From JAJPXC01 sp964628905 (lineage in GTDB: Bacteria > Bacteroidota > Bacteroidia > Bacteroidales > Muribaculaceae): DNA of 44,154 nucleotides. Position numbers and translations under genes: made by a program. Positions 16,626 to 25,276 of the stretch are shown piece by piece; the stretch's first letter is position 1; each line of letters opens with the position of its first letter. Below the pieces are notes generated by a model. The model did no database searches, was not told where the DNA came from, and worked only from the letters and a program-made list of their open reading frames with translations. The stretch is taken from contig CAZVNS010000015.1 in the NCBI GenBank assembly GCA_964628905.1, forward strand, positions 1-44,154, read 5' to 3'.

Positions 16626-17414
16626 TTAGATGTCGTCGCGGGTGCCAATGACCTTGAGGTTGTTGTCGCGGATGAAGTTAAGGATGTTGTCGCGGATTTC
16701 GGAGGGCTCGATGTCGGCTTCGATGCGCTTCATGGCGTTGAACACCGACGAGCCGCTCTGGTATAGGTGTCGGTAGGCTGAGGCGATGTTGTCGATCTGC
16801 TCCTCGGTGAAGCCTTTTGCGCGCATGATGTAGGCGTTGGTGCCGGCATATACTGCGGGGTTGTGGGCTATGATGACGTAGGGGGGTACGTTGGAGCCGA
16901 TGCGGCAGCCTCCCTTGACCATCACCCATTGCCCCACGCGGCACCCTTCGTGGATCATGGCGTTGGACGACAGGATGGTGCACTCGTCGATTACGGTGTC
17001 GCCGGCGATGGTGGCACCGTTGCCGATCACGCAGCGCCCTTTGATCCAGGTGTCGTGGCCGATGTGGCTTTCGGCCATGATGAAGCACTTTGAGCTGATG
17101 CGGGTCGACTGTCCATTGCGGATTGAGCGGTTGATGATCACATGTTCGCGGATGACGTTGTCGTCACCAATTTCGCAGTAGGTGGCCTCACCTTTCCAGC
17201 GGAAGTCCTGGGGGTCGGCGCCTATGATTGAGCCTTGGTAGATCTTGTTGTTGTGGCCCAGGCGTGTGCCTCGGATGATCGAGGTGTAGGGCATGATTTC
17301 GCAGCCACTGCCTATCACTACATCGCTATCGATGTAGGCGAATGGGTGGATGGTGACGTTTTCTCCTATTTTAGCCGACGGGTCGACGTGGGCTAAGGGG
17401 CTGATGCTTGACAT
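16626..17414 (-). CDS. LpxA-like UDP-GlcNAc O-acyltransferase (divergent)
   Basis: 262-residue left-handed beta-helix protein built of hexapeptide repeats (IGENVTIHPFAYID, then VVIGSGCEIM and so on) with a C-terminal helical domain, as in LpxA, which puts the first acyl chain on UDP-GlcNAc in lipid A synthesis. The catalytic His of E. coli LpxA (His125, in HIAHD) corresponds to His120 in SHIGHD. The His144 position reads Asp139 (IAGD), and the GGMTAVHQF block is replaced by SSNAMIHEG with His155 kept. It starts 19 bases after the efflux outer-membrane gene and no lpx gene is near. This may be a paralogue with another acyl acceptor or donor rather than the housekeeping LpxA. Confidence 0.75.
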   Translation of the reverse strand: MSSISPLAHVDPSAKIGENVTIHPFAYIDSDVVIGSGCEIMPYTSIIRGTRLGHNNKIYQGSIIGADPQDFRWKGEATYCEIGDDNVIREHVIINRSIRNGQSTRISSKCFIMAESHIGHDTWIKGRCVIGNGATIAGDTVIDECTILSSNAMIHEGCRVGQWVMVKGGCRIGSNVPPYVIIAHNPAVYAGTNAYIMRAKGFTEEQIDNIASAYRHLYQSGSSVFNAMKRIEADIEPSEIRDNILNFIRDNNLKVIGTRDDI

Positions 17415-17433
17415 GGTGAGTTGGGGTGTTTGA

Positions 17434-18813
17434 TCAACGTCCTCCTCCGAGGGCTTGATATAGGTTGATTATGGCCTGGGCTTGGGCCAGGTTGGTGGTA
17501 ATTTGCGAAATTTGTGCTGCGAGGAGTCCCTGCTGGGCGGTGAGCACTTCGAGGTAGGTGGATGTGCCGAGTGAGAGGAGCTCTTGGGTGTATTCCACTG
17601 ATTTCTCGAGGTTGGCGACCTGCTCGTTGAGGTACACCTGCTTTTCGGCCGACTTGGAGTAGGCGGTCATGGCGTCGCTCACCTCGGCTGAGGCGTTGAG
17701 CAGGGTGTACTCAAAGTTGTTCATCGCTTGCTGCTGGGTGGCCTTGGCGGCTTCGAGGCGTGCGATGTTGACGCCGCGCGAGAACAGGGGCACGGTCAGC
17801 TGCCCGGCGAGGTTGGCAAACCATACTCCGGGGTTAATGATCATCGTGCCTACGGAGTTGGTGAAGCCTCCGCCGGCGGTGATGTTGAGCGAGGGGTAGA
17901 AGGCTGATCGGGCCGAGGCCGTGGCGTAGTAGGCGGCGGCCACGTCATGCTCGGCGGCTGCTACGTCGGGGCGGGCGGCGAGCTCCACCATCGGTATCTG
18001 CTCGCGCATCAGGGGTGACACTACAAGTGTGAGGTCGGAGTTGACGGCCCACTCCTGGGGGAGTGTGTTGAGCAGCAGCGACATGGTGTTGTTGAGATTA
18101 ACGATCTGCAGGTCGATGTCGGTGATTGATGCGAGGATTGAGAAGTAGTTGGCCTGCGATTGCACAACGGCTGTCTCGTTGAGGCGCGCGGCCTCCTTGA
18201 GTTCGCGCATCACCTCGACCGACTGCGCCCACAGTTTGGCGGTCTCGACGCTCAGGTCGTGCTGGGCATGGAGGGCGGCGAGGGCATAGTAGGTGTTGGC
18301 CACGGCGGCGATGAGCTGCGAGCGTGCCGCCTGGGCGTAGGCCTCGCTCTTGTACACAGCCTCTTGTGCGCCGCGCTTGCTGTTGAGGAGCGTGCCGAAG
18401 ATGTCCACCTCCCACGACACCTGGGCCGGGAGCTGGTATGACCATGCGAACTTGCCGCCGTCGACGCTCGAGCCGGAGCCGTTGGGCGCCAGGGCCACTG
18501 AGGGGAAGTAGGCCAACTTGGCTCCGCGGAGCTGGGCGTTGGCGATGTCGACGTTGAGCTTGGCGTTGGCCAGGTTAGAGTTGTTGGCGAGCGCCCGGTT
18601 GATGTAGTCGGTGAGCAAGGGGTCGGTGAACACCTTCTCCCACAGCATGTTGCCTAAGGCAGTAGAGTCCTGCTTCTGCTGGCGGGCCTCCACATACTCC
18701 TTGGTGAGAGCCGTGTCGGTGGGCATCTCAAACTTCTTATAAACGTTGCAGCTGCTCACGGTAGCCATCAGGGCGATGGCTACCACAGAGCTGCTTATTA
18801 TCGAGATTTTCAT
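17434..18813 (-). CDS. RND efflux outer-membrane lipoprotein (NodT/OprM type)
   Basis: 459-residue outer-membrane channel of the TolC/OprM family, exporting the substrate handed over by the RND pump. Signal peptide with lipobox ATVSSC (Cys22) indicates lipid anchoring. The two repeated OEP domains are visible as long helices (residues about 60-200 and 265-450) rich in Ala, Asn and Gln, with typical phrases TDYINRALANNSNL, RPDVAAAEHDVAAAYY and FPSLNITAGGGF. It starts 19 bases after the permease stop. This is the third gene of the efflux operon. Confidence 0.92.
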   Translation of the reverse strand: MKISIISSSVVAIALMATVSSCNVYKKFEMPTDTALTKEYVEARQQKQDSTALGNMLWEKVFTDPLLTDYINRALANNSNLANAKLNVDIANAQLRGAKLAYFPSVALAPNGSGSSVDGGKFAWSYQLPAQVSWEVDIFGTLLNSKRGAQEAVYKSEAYAQAARSQLIAAVANTYYALAALHAQHDLSVETAKLWAQSVEVMRELKEAARLNETAVVQSQANYFSILASITDIDLQIVNLNNTMSLLLNTLPQEWAVNSDLTLVVSPLMREQIPMVELAARPDVAAAEHDVAAAYYATASARSAFYPSLNITAGGGFTNSVGTMIINPGVWFANLAGQLTVPLFSRGVNIARLEAAKATQQQAMNNFEYTLLNASAEVSDAMTAYSKSAEKQVYLNEQVANLEKSVEYTQELLSLGTSTYLEVLTAQQGLLAAQISQITTNLAQAQAIINLYQALGGGR

Positions 18814-18832
18814 GAATTACTGTAATAATTGG

Positions 18833-21800
18833 TTAGTTCTTAGGTACATACTGCTCAATTTCGGCACCTATCTCTTCGTTGTTGGTATCCTTCCAGGTGA
18901 TAGGCTTGATCTTCTCCTGGATCTTCTCGAATATCACGAAGAGGGCGGGCACGATGAGCACCTGAAGTATCATACCGATCAACATACCGCCGATAGATCC
19001 GGTGCCGAGGGCGCGGTTACCGTTGGCACCTACGCCGTGGGCGAACATCATGGGCAACAGACCGATAATCAGTGCCAACGACGTCATCAAGATGGGTCGC
19101 AGACGTGCGATGGCGCCGGCGATGGCTGCGTTGACGATACCCATGCCGGTGCGTCGACGCTCAAGACAGAACTCGATGATGAGGATGGCGTTCTTGGCCA
19201 ACAGGCCGATGAGCATGATCAGCGCAATCTGCAGGTAGATGTTGTTGGAGATGCCCTCCAGGCCGGCGAAGACGAACGAGCCCATCAAGCCGAACGGTAT
19301 CGAAAGGATCACGGCGAAGGGCAGGATATAGCTCTCATACTGTGCCGACAGCAGCAGGTAGACGAAGAGCAGACACAGGCCGAAGATGGTGGCGGTGGCG
19401 CCGCTCGATGATTTGGACTCCTCACGCGTCATGCCTGAGTACTCGTAGGAGTAGCCCGTGGGGAGTGTGTTGGCGGCCACGCGCTCTACGGCCTGGAGTG
19501 CCTCACCCGACGAATATCCTTGGGCGGGCTGACCCGACACGGAGATTGAGGTGAACATGTTGAAGCGGTTGAGCAAGTCAGGTCCAGTGACCTGCTTGAG
19601 CTCCACGAAGTTGCTGATCGAGGCCATCTCCGAGCCGTTACGCACCTTGACGGCGTCGAGCGACTCCTTGTCGATACGAGCCTCGGGGGCAGCCTGCAGC
19701 ATCACACGGTAAATCTTACCGAAGCGGTTGAAGTTTGACACGTACATACCGCCGTAGTAGGCTTGCAGCGTGCTCAGGATGGTCTGCGGGCTCAGGCCGG
19801 CGCGCTTGGCCTTAGCGGCGTCGACGTCGACCATATACTGGGGGAAGCTGGGGTTGAACGTGGTGTAGGCCATGGCGATTTCAGGCTGCTGGTTGAGCTC
19901 ACCAAGGAACTTCTGGACGATGCCGAAGAAATCCTGGATGTCGCCACCGGTGCGGTCCTGCATCTTCACCTCAAAACCGTTGGTCACCGAGTATCCGGTA
20001 ATCATAGGGGGTGCGAACATGATGACACGGCCATTCTTCACCACCTGGCCCAGCTTGGCCTGGGCTATCTTCTGGATTTCGGTCGACGACTCTGCGGCTG
20101 AACGCTCGCTCCAGTCCTTGAGCTTGATGATGTACATACCGTAGGTGTTACCGGCGCCGGCGATGAAGCTGTAGCCCGTTACCGACTGGCGGTGACGGAT
20201 ACCGGGGATGGTCGACAGCACCGAGTCGATCTTGTGCATCTCGCGGTCTGTTACCTCCTGCGAGGTGGCCGGGGGCATGTCGAGCATACAGAACAGCGTG
20301 CCTGTGTCCTCGTCGGGCACCAAGGCTGTAGGTGTGATGCGCATGAGCCATACAAGCACGGCGATCGATGCTGCTACGATGATAAATGCGGTAATCTTAT
20401 GGTTGATGAAGAAGCGTGTGACGGGTCGGTAGATTTTGAGCAGGCCGTTGTAGCCATTCTCAAAGCCGCGGTGGAAGCGCTTGCTGAATATACCCAAAAT
20501 GGCTATCACTGCCACGATTGAGGCTATCACAAGGTGGGGGATGTTCTCAAGCTGATACCAGCCGAGCACCATGAAGGTGATGGTGGCCACGAGGAACACC
20601 ATAGTGATAAGCGGGTGGATGTTGAGTGCGAAGCGGCGTCCATAGCGATTTTTCACACTCTCGCCGGCGGCCTGATAGGCTTCGCCCATGCGCTGGCCCA
20701 GGGGCTTGGCGTTGCCCTCCTCATCGTGACCTCTGAGGAACACGGCGCAGAGTGCCGGCGACAGCGTCAACGCATTGACGGCCGAGAAGCCGATCGCTAT
20801 GGCCATCGTAAGACCGAACTGGCGGTAGAACACTCCCGAAGTGCCGGGCATGAACGACACGGGGATGAACACGAGCATCATCACCAGGGTGATTGATACC
20901 AGCGCTCCGGCGATCTCGCTCATCGCGTCGATTGATGCCTTACGGGGATTGTGGTAGCCGGCGTCGAGCTTGGCATGCACCGCTTCGACCACCACAATCG
21001 CATCATCGACCACAATCGCGATCGCAAGCACAAGGGCCGACAGGGTGATCAGGTTGATTGAGAAGCCAATCAGGTACATCACGAAGAATGCACCAATCAG
21101 CGCCACAGGGATGGCGATGGCGGGGATGATGGTGGAGCGGAAGTCCTGGAGGAACACGTACACCACGAAGAACACAAGCACGAAGGCCTCAATCAGGGTC
21201 TTGACCACCTCCTCGATCGATGCGTAGAGGAAGTCGTTGTTGTTCATCGGCACCTCGATAACCAGGCCGGCGGGGAGGTCTTTCTTCACCTTCTCAAGCT
21301 CGTCGAGACATTCGTTGATGATCTGGGTGGCGTTGGAGCCTGCGGTCTGGAATATGATGGCCATGGAGCCGGGGAGGCCGTTGAGGATTGAGGAGTAGCC
21401 GTAGGTCACGCGGCCGAGCTCTACGTCGGCTACATCCTTGAGGAAGAGGTCGCCGCCGGTGTCGGTGGAGCGTATCACGATGTCGCCAAACTCCTCGGGG
21501 GTCATCAGACGGCCCTTATATTTCATGGTGTACTGGAAGCTCTGGTCGGAGCGCTCACCCAGGGTACCGGGGGCTGCCTCGATGTTCTGCTCCGCCAAGG
21601 CGGCGGTGACATCGTCGGGCATCAGCGAGTACTGGGCCATCTTCTCGGGGTCGAGCCATATACGCATGGAGTAGTCGGCACCCATCACCATCACGTCGCC
21701 CACGCCCGATACGCGCTGGAGCTGCGGCACGATGTTGATCTTCATATAGTTCTCGATAAATTCGAGGTCATACAGACCTTGCACTTCGGCTGCGAGAGCC

Positions 21801-22222
21801 ACGGCCATAAGCACTGAGGTCTGACGCTTTTGAGTGATCACACCCACCTGGGTAACTTCCGAGGGGAGGAGGTTCTGGGCTTTGGCGACGCGGTTTTGCA
21901 CGTCGACGGCGGCCATGTCGGGGTCGAAGCCCTGTTCGAAGTATACGTTGATGGTAGCCGAGCCGGTGTTGGTGGCGGTCGACTCCATATAGGTCATGCC
22001 CTCAGCGCCGTTGATTGACTCCTCCAAGGGGGCGATTACCGAGTTGAGCACGGCCTGGGCGTTGGCTCCGGTATAGGTGGTGGTCACCGAGACGGTGGGT
22101 GGCGCGATGTCGGGGAACTGGGAGATAGGGAGCGAGTACAACCCTAACAAACCCAGCAATACAATGAATATTGATATAACCGTCGACAGTACCGGGCGGT
22201 TAATAAATGTGTCGAGTTTCAT
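18833..22222 (-). CDS. RND multidrug efflux permease (HAE1/AcrB family)
   Basis: 1129-residue inner-membrane proton/drug antiporter. Seen: N-terminal TM1 (FINRPVLSTVISIFIVLLG), the PxxxPP start of the porter domain, TM4 with the proton-relay Asp pair (AIAIVVDDAIVVVEAV), the second repeat starting near TM7, and the final TM11-12 region (MLIGLLAKNAILIIEF; GTGSIGGMLIGM). It is about 80 residues longer than AcrB. The extra comes partly from a segment after the TM6 loop with two added hydrophobic stretches (coded near 20480-20650) and partly from a polar tail. Substrate is unknown; AcrB-type pumps take drugs, bile salts or detergents. Confidence 0.94.
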   Translation of the reverse strand: MKLDTFINRPVLSTVISIFIVLLGLLGLYSLPISQFPDIAPPTVSVTTTYTGANAQAVLNSVIAPLEESINGAEGMTYMESTATNTGSATINVYFEQGFDPDMAAVDVQNRVAKAQNLLPSEVTQVGVITQKRQTSVLMAVALAAEVQGLYDLEFIENYMKINIVPQLQRVSGVGDVMVMGADYSMRIWLDPEKMAQYSLMPDDVTAALAEQNIEAAPGTLGERSDQSFQYTMKYKGRLMTPEEFGDIVIRSTDTGGDLFLKDVADVELGRVTYGYSSILNGLPGSMAIIFQTAGSNATQIINECLDELEKVKKDLPAGLVIEVPMNNNDFLYASIEEVVKTLIEAFVLVFFVVYVFLQDFRSTIIPAIAIPVALIGAFFVMYLIGFSINLITLSALVLAIAIVVDDAIVVVEAVHAKLDAGYHNPRKASIDAMSEIAGALVSITLVMMLVFIPVSFMPGTSGVFYRQFGLTMAIAIGFSAVNALTLSPALCAVFLRGHDEEGNAKPLGQRMGEAYQAAGESVKNRYGRRFALNIHPLITMVFLVATITFMVLGWYQLENIPHLVIASIVAVIAILGIFSKRFHRGFENGYNGLLKIYRPVTRFFINHKITAFIIVAASIAVLVWLMRITPTALVPDEDTGTLFCMLDMPPATSQEVTDREMHKIDSVLSTIPGIRHRQSVTGYSFIAGAGNTYGMYIIKLKDWSERSAAESSTEIQKIAQAKLGQVVKNGRVIMFAPPMITGYSVTNGFEVKMQDRTGGDIQDFFGIVQKFLGELNQQPEIAMAYTTFNPSFPQYMVDVDAAKAKRAGLSPQTILSTLQAYYGGMYVSNFNRFGKIYRVMLQAAPEARIDKESLDAVKVRNGSEMASISNFVELKQVTGPDLLNRFNMFTSISVSGQPAQGYSSGEALQAVERVAANTLPTGYSYEYSGMTREESKSSSGATATIFGLCLLFVYLLLSAQYESYILPFAVILSIPFGLMGSFVFAGLEGISNNIYLQIALIMLIGLLAKNAILIIEFCLERRRTGMGIVNAAIAGAIARLRPILMTSLALIIGLLPMMFAHGVGANGNRALGTGSIGGMLIGMILQVLIVPALFVIFEKIQEKIKPITWKDTNNEEIGAEIEQYVPKN

Positions 22223-22244
22223 CTGTGATGCTAATGGATTGGGA

Positions 22245-23408
22245 TTACTGAGCTTGCTGCTCCTGCTGAGTTGCTGCGGTGGGGGTGATGGTCATGCCGT
22301 CGCTGACGGTCTGGTTGACTCCCTCGATTACGATCTGGTCGCCGGGTTCAAGTCCTGAGGTGACCACATAGTTGCGCGAGTCGGTGCGGCCCTCGACGAT
22401 GGTGATGGGGGTGGCTGACACCTTGTTGTCGGCGCCTACCTTAAGCACGAAGCGCTGATCCTGGATGCCGTAGCTTGCGTTCTGGGGGATGAGGATGGCC
22501 TCTTCGGTAACCTCGGGGATCACCACCTTGCCGGTGAAGCCTGAGCGGAGCAGCCCTGAGGGGTTGTCGAACAGTGCGCGGGCCTTGGCGGCGCCGGTCT
22601 GGGGGTTGATCACACCTTCGATGGTCACCACCTCACCCCCCAGGGGGTAGGTGCTGCCATTTGAGAGGATAAGCTTTACCTTGGGGAGGGCTTTCATGGC
22701 CGACTCCACTGAGCGCTCACCGTTGTCGGTCATCGCCAGCAGGTAGTTCTCTGAGAGCGAGAAGTCGGCGTAGACCTTCGACGTGTTGCTCACGGTGGTG
22801 AGGGCTGTAGAGGATGAGGCGAGAGTACCCTCGCGGAAGGGTATCTGGCCAACAACGCCGCTGATGGGCGAAGTCACAACGGTGTAAGCCAAGTTTTTCT
22901 GGGCGTTGGTGAGCTGTGCGCGAGCCGATGCGAGGTTGGCCTCGGCGGTCTTCAGCTCATTGGCGGAGAGTTCGTAGGCGTAAGAGCTGATGATGCCCTT
23001 GTCGAAGAGCGCCTTATCCTTCTGCTCGGTGCTGCGGGCTGTGTTTACGGCTGTCTGGGCTGAGTTGACGGCGGCCTGGGCTGAGTTGACGGCGGCCTGG
23101 AACTGCACCTGGTCTAAAGTGAAGAGCACCTGTCCGGCCTTCACTGCCTGACCTTCGTCGACATTGACTTTAGTAATAAAGCCTGTGACTTGCGGACGTA
23201 TGTCCACGTCGTTGATACCTTTGATTGATGCGGGGTAGGCGTTTTCGACCTCTGACGAGGCCACGCCGATAGTCATTGTAGCCACTTGGGGCGCCTGCTG
23301 GGCCTGAGCGGCAGCGGCTGCCTGCTCCTGCTGGGCATCCTTGCCCGAGCATGCTGTCATCGCGGCCACGGTGGCGGCGGCGATGGCGAGTTGGTAAATC
23401 TGCTTCAT
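22245..23408 (-). CDS. RND efflux periplasmic adaptor lipoprotein
   Basis: 387-residue membrane-fusion protein (AcrA/MexE type) linking permease and outer-membrane channel. Lipobox MTAC (Cys20), then an Ala/Gln-rich linker (about 24-40). A biotinyl-lipoyl half-motif follows (GFITKVNVDEGQAVKAGQVLF), then an alpha-hairpin with the repeated phrase AAVNSAQ/TAVNTARS and the return lipoyl half (YTVVTSPISGVVG). It is the first gene of the operon; permease follows after 22 bases. The 236-base upstream gap shows no good promoter match on this strand, only a short TTATC-GT-GATAA palindrome near 23456-23467. Confidence 0.93.
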   Translation of the reverse strand: MKQIYQLAIAAATVAAMTACSGKDAQQEQAAAAAQAQQAPQVATMTIGVASSEVENAYPASIKGINDVDIRPQVTGFITKVNVDEGQAVKAGQVLFTLDQVQFQAAVNSAQAAVNSAQTAVNTARSTEQKDKALFDKGIISSYAYELSANELKTAEANLASARAQLTNAQKNLAYTVVTSPISGVVGQIPFREGTLASSSTALTTVSNTSKVYADFSLSENYLLAMTDNGERSVESAMKALPKVKLILSNGSTYPLGGEVVTIEGVINPQTGAAKARALFDNPSGLLRSGFTGKVVIPEVTEEAILIPQNASYGIQDQRFVLKVGADNKVSATPITIVEGRTDSRNYVVTSGLEPGDQIVIEGVNQTVSDGMTITPTAATQQEQQAQ

Positions 23409-23628
23409 CGAGTTTGCGTTTATTTACTCTATTTTTTGGTTATATATTTCCTTAATTATCGTGATAAATTCAGTGTGTGCGGGTGAATCCTCGCGTGCCT
23501 ATCGGAATTTCAGGGCGAAATTACTTAATATTTATGTAGAATTGGCAATTTTTTTTCATTTTTGGGCGTTTTGTCAACATTTTTCCCCCTTTATGCCAAT
23601 CGGCTGCCGGGAAAATCAAATTTTTGCA

Positions 23629-23636
23629 TACCTTTG
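23629..23636 (+). promoter_or_regulatory. -7 box (TACCTTTG) for receiver-like gene
   Basis: A full TAnnTTTG match ending 8 bases before ATG 23645. It would yield a leaderless or nearly leaderless mRNA and rules out the upstream ATG at 23624. Confidence 0.5.
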
Positions 23637-23644
23637 TTACCGCT

Positions 23645-23911
23645 ATGCCCACCCTGCGATGCTACATAATCACCCACGACGAAGCCACCTCCGATCAGAT
23701 GCGGCAATACATCGAACGCACCCCCATGCTGGAGTGCGCGGGGGTGTTCGCCTCAGGGAGCGAAGCCTTCGCGGGCATCGCCGCCGGTGTAGCCGACTAT
23801 CTGATGACGCCGGTGAGCTACGAGCGCTTCGCCCTGTGCGCCAACCGCCTGCTCAGTAGCAACATGCCCTCGGTGTCGGCCACCGACCACCTCGTGAGCG
23901 ACGATAACTGA
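23645..23911 (+). CDS. Shortened receiver-domain (REC) protein
   Basis: 88-residue protein resembling the start and end of the receiver domain of LytTR-type response regulators. Residues 3-45 (LRCYIITHDEATSDQMRQYIERTP, then LECAGVFASGSEAFAGI) match beta1-alpha1-beta2-alpha2. Residues 46-75 (VADYLMTPVSYERFALCANRLL) match the end with its KP-like TP before alpha5. About 45 residues carrying the phosphoacceptor Asp and the switch Thr/Ser are absent, and the acidic pair is HD rather than DD. No LytTR domain follows. It is either a decayed regulator or a small non-phosphorylatable receiver that could still dimerise. Confidence 0.6.
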   Translation: MPTLRCYIITHDEATSDQMRQYIERTPMLECAGVFASGSEAFAGIAAGVADYLMTPVSYERFALCANRLLSSNMPSVSATDHLVSDDN

Positions 23912-23969
23912 ACATTTTCACCAACCTACACGTTAGCTTGTAAAACCATAACTTTTTACGTTTACACCA

Positions 23970-24110
23970 ATGGAAGCCCCCACCCTCACAAGCCTGCTCG
24001 GCTTGTCGGTTCTCTCAGCAGTGACAATGCTCGCCGCCTGGATTGGAGCCTTAGTACAGCGCCGCCGCATCCGCGTGTGCAGCCAACGTGCCCACCATCA
24101 TAACCGATGA
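23970..24110 (+). CDS. Small membrane protein, 46 residues
   Basis: Short ORF (MEAPTLTSLLGLSV...) with one clear hydrophobic helix at about 8-29, followed by a basic tail with QRRRIR and HHH, so a single-pass inner-membrane protein with a cytoplasmic tail is likely. Its TGA overlaps the ATG of the next gene as ATGA, a strong sign that both are translated together. No family is recognised. It follows the shortened receiver gene by 58 bases. Confidence 0.5.
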   Translation: MEAPTLTSLLGLSVLSAVTMLAAWIGALVQRRRIRVCSQRAHHHNR

Positions 24111-24580
24111 TCGACCCGGCATTTTTCCACTCCACTGAGTTCTTCGTAATCGCCGCTGTAGTGGCGGCCCTGATTGTAGGCTTCATGGCGCTCCCCTCAA
24201 GGCGCGGTGAGGCGCGCCAATTCTTTGTCCAGGCCGACGTGATGGACACCGGCGACGAGCCCGACGTGCCCTCAATCGAGCTGATATGCCGCGACGACGG
24301 CTCAGTGACGCTGATACGGCGCGGCCTCCAGGGTGTGCGCACTTCAGGCATGGTTAACCTCGCAATCACCCTGATAGGCTTCGACCTCACCATCCAGGAG
24401 CGACTCATCGAAGGGAGCACCTGGGACGGCCCAGCCGACACCGCCATGGCCACGCTCGACATGCTCGGCACCGAGCGATACCACCTCGTGTACCGCTCTG
24501 AAGCACTGTCGCGCATCGCCACACTCACCCTCAACAACCGCCCCGGATTTCGCGCCTCGCGGCCGTTGACGCTCAGTTGA
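24107..24580 (+). CDS. Hypothetical membrane-anchored protein
   Basis: 157-residue protein with one N-terminal transmembrane helix (about 12-30, FFVIAAVVAALIVGFMAL) followed by a soluble, beta-rich domain (SIELICRDDGSVTLIRRG and FDLTIQERLIEGSTWDG). No catalytic motif is evident and I do not recognise the family. Its start overlaps the preceding 46-residue gene by 4 bases, so the pair probably works together at the membrane. The only other neighbour on this strand is upp, which has its own -7 box. Confidence 0.65.
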   Translation: MIDPAFFHSTEFFVIAAVVAALIVGFMALPSRRGEARQFFVQADVMDTGDEPDVPSIELICRDDGSVTLIRRGLQGVRTSGMVNLAITLIGFDLTIQERLIEGSTWDGPADTAMATLDMLGTERYHLVYRSEALSRIATLTLNNRPGFRASRPLTLS

Positions 24581-24591
24581 AATATTTTTAT

Positions 24592-24599
24592 TACATTTG
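24592..24599 (+). promoter_or_regulatory. -7 box (TACATTTG) for upp
   Basis: A full TAnnTTTG match 23 bases before the upp ATG (24623), preceded by an A/T-rich stretch. No TTTG at the expected -33 distance. Confidence 0.45.
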
Positions 24600-24622
24600 C
24601 AAAAATCTAATCTCATAGCATC

Positions 24623-25276
24623 ATGAAAATCGTCAATTTCGCCGAAACACCCTCTCTGATCAGCCAATACTTGATGGAGCTCCGCTCTGTGGAGATCCAG
24701 CGCGACCCCCTGCGCTTCCGCCGCAACCTTGAGCGCATCGGCGAAATCATGGCCTACGAGATCAGCCGCACCCTCAACTACCGCACAGAGGATGTGACCA
24801 CACCCCTGGCCACCGCCCACTGCCAGGTGATCGCCGACCAACTCGTGCTCGGCACCATATTCCGCGCCGGCATCCCCTTCCACCAGGGCTTCCTCAACTA
24901 CTTCGACGCAGCCCAAAACGCCTTCGTGTCAGCCTACCGCAAATACAAGGAGAAGGAGAGCTTCGATGTGTTCATCGAATACCTGGCCTCACCCCGCCTC
25001 GACGACAAAGTGCTAATCCTGGCCGACCCGATGCTCGCCACCGGAGCCTCGATGAACCTGAGCTACCGCGCGCTGCTCACCAAAGGCAACCCCGCACACA
25101 TCCACGTGGCATCAGTAATCGCCTCACAAGCCGCCGTCGACTACATAGCCCGCACATTCCCCGCCGACCGCACCACCCTTTGGGTTGGAGCCATCGATGC
25201 CGAAATCAACTCCCACTCCTACATCGTCCCCGGCCTGGGCGACGCCGGCGACCTGGCCTACGGCATCAAAGAATAA
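24623..25276 (+). CDS. upp: Uracil phosphoribosyltransferase
   Basis: 217-residue phosphoribosyltransferase of pyrimidine salvage: uracil + PRPP to UMP + pyrophosphate. It shows the PRPP-binding motif LADPMLATGAS (about 133-143) and the uracil-binding C-terminal region (GAIDAEINSHSYIVPGLGDAGD). The N-terminal LRSVEIQRDPLRFRRNLERIG is as in the family. Length is normal. It is followed without a gap by the TatD-like gene. Confidence 0.94.
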   Translation: MKIVNFAETPSLISQYLMELRSVEIQRDPLRFRRNLERIGEIMAYEISRTLNYRTEDVTTPLATAHCQVIADQLVLGTIFRAGIPFHQGFLNYFDAAQNAFVSAYRKYKEKESFDVFIEYLASPRLDDKVLILADPMLATGASMNLSYRALLTKGNPAHIHVASVIASQAAVDYIARTFPADRTTLWVGAIDAEINSHSYIVPGLGDAGDLAYGIKE

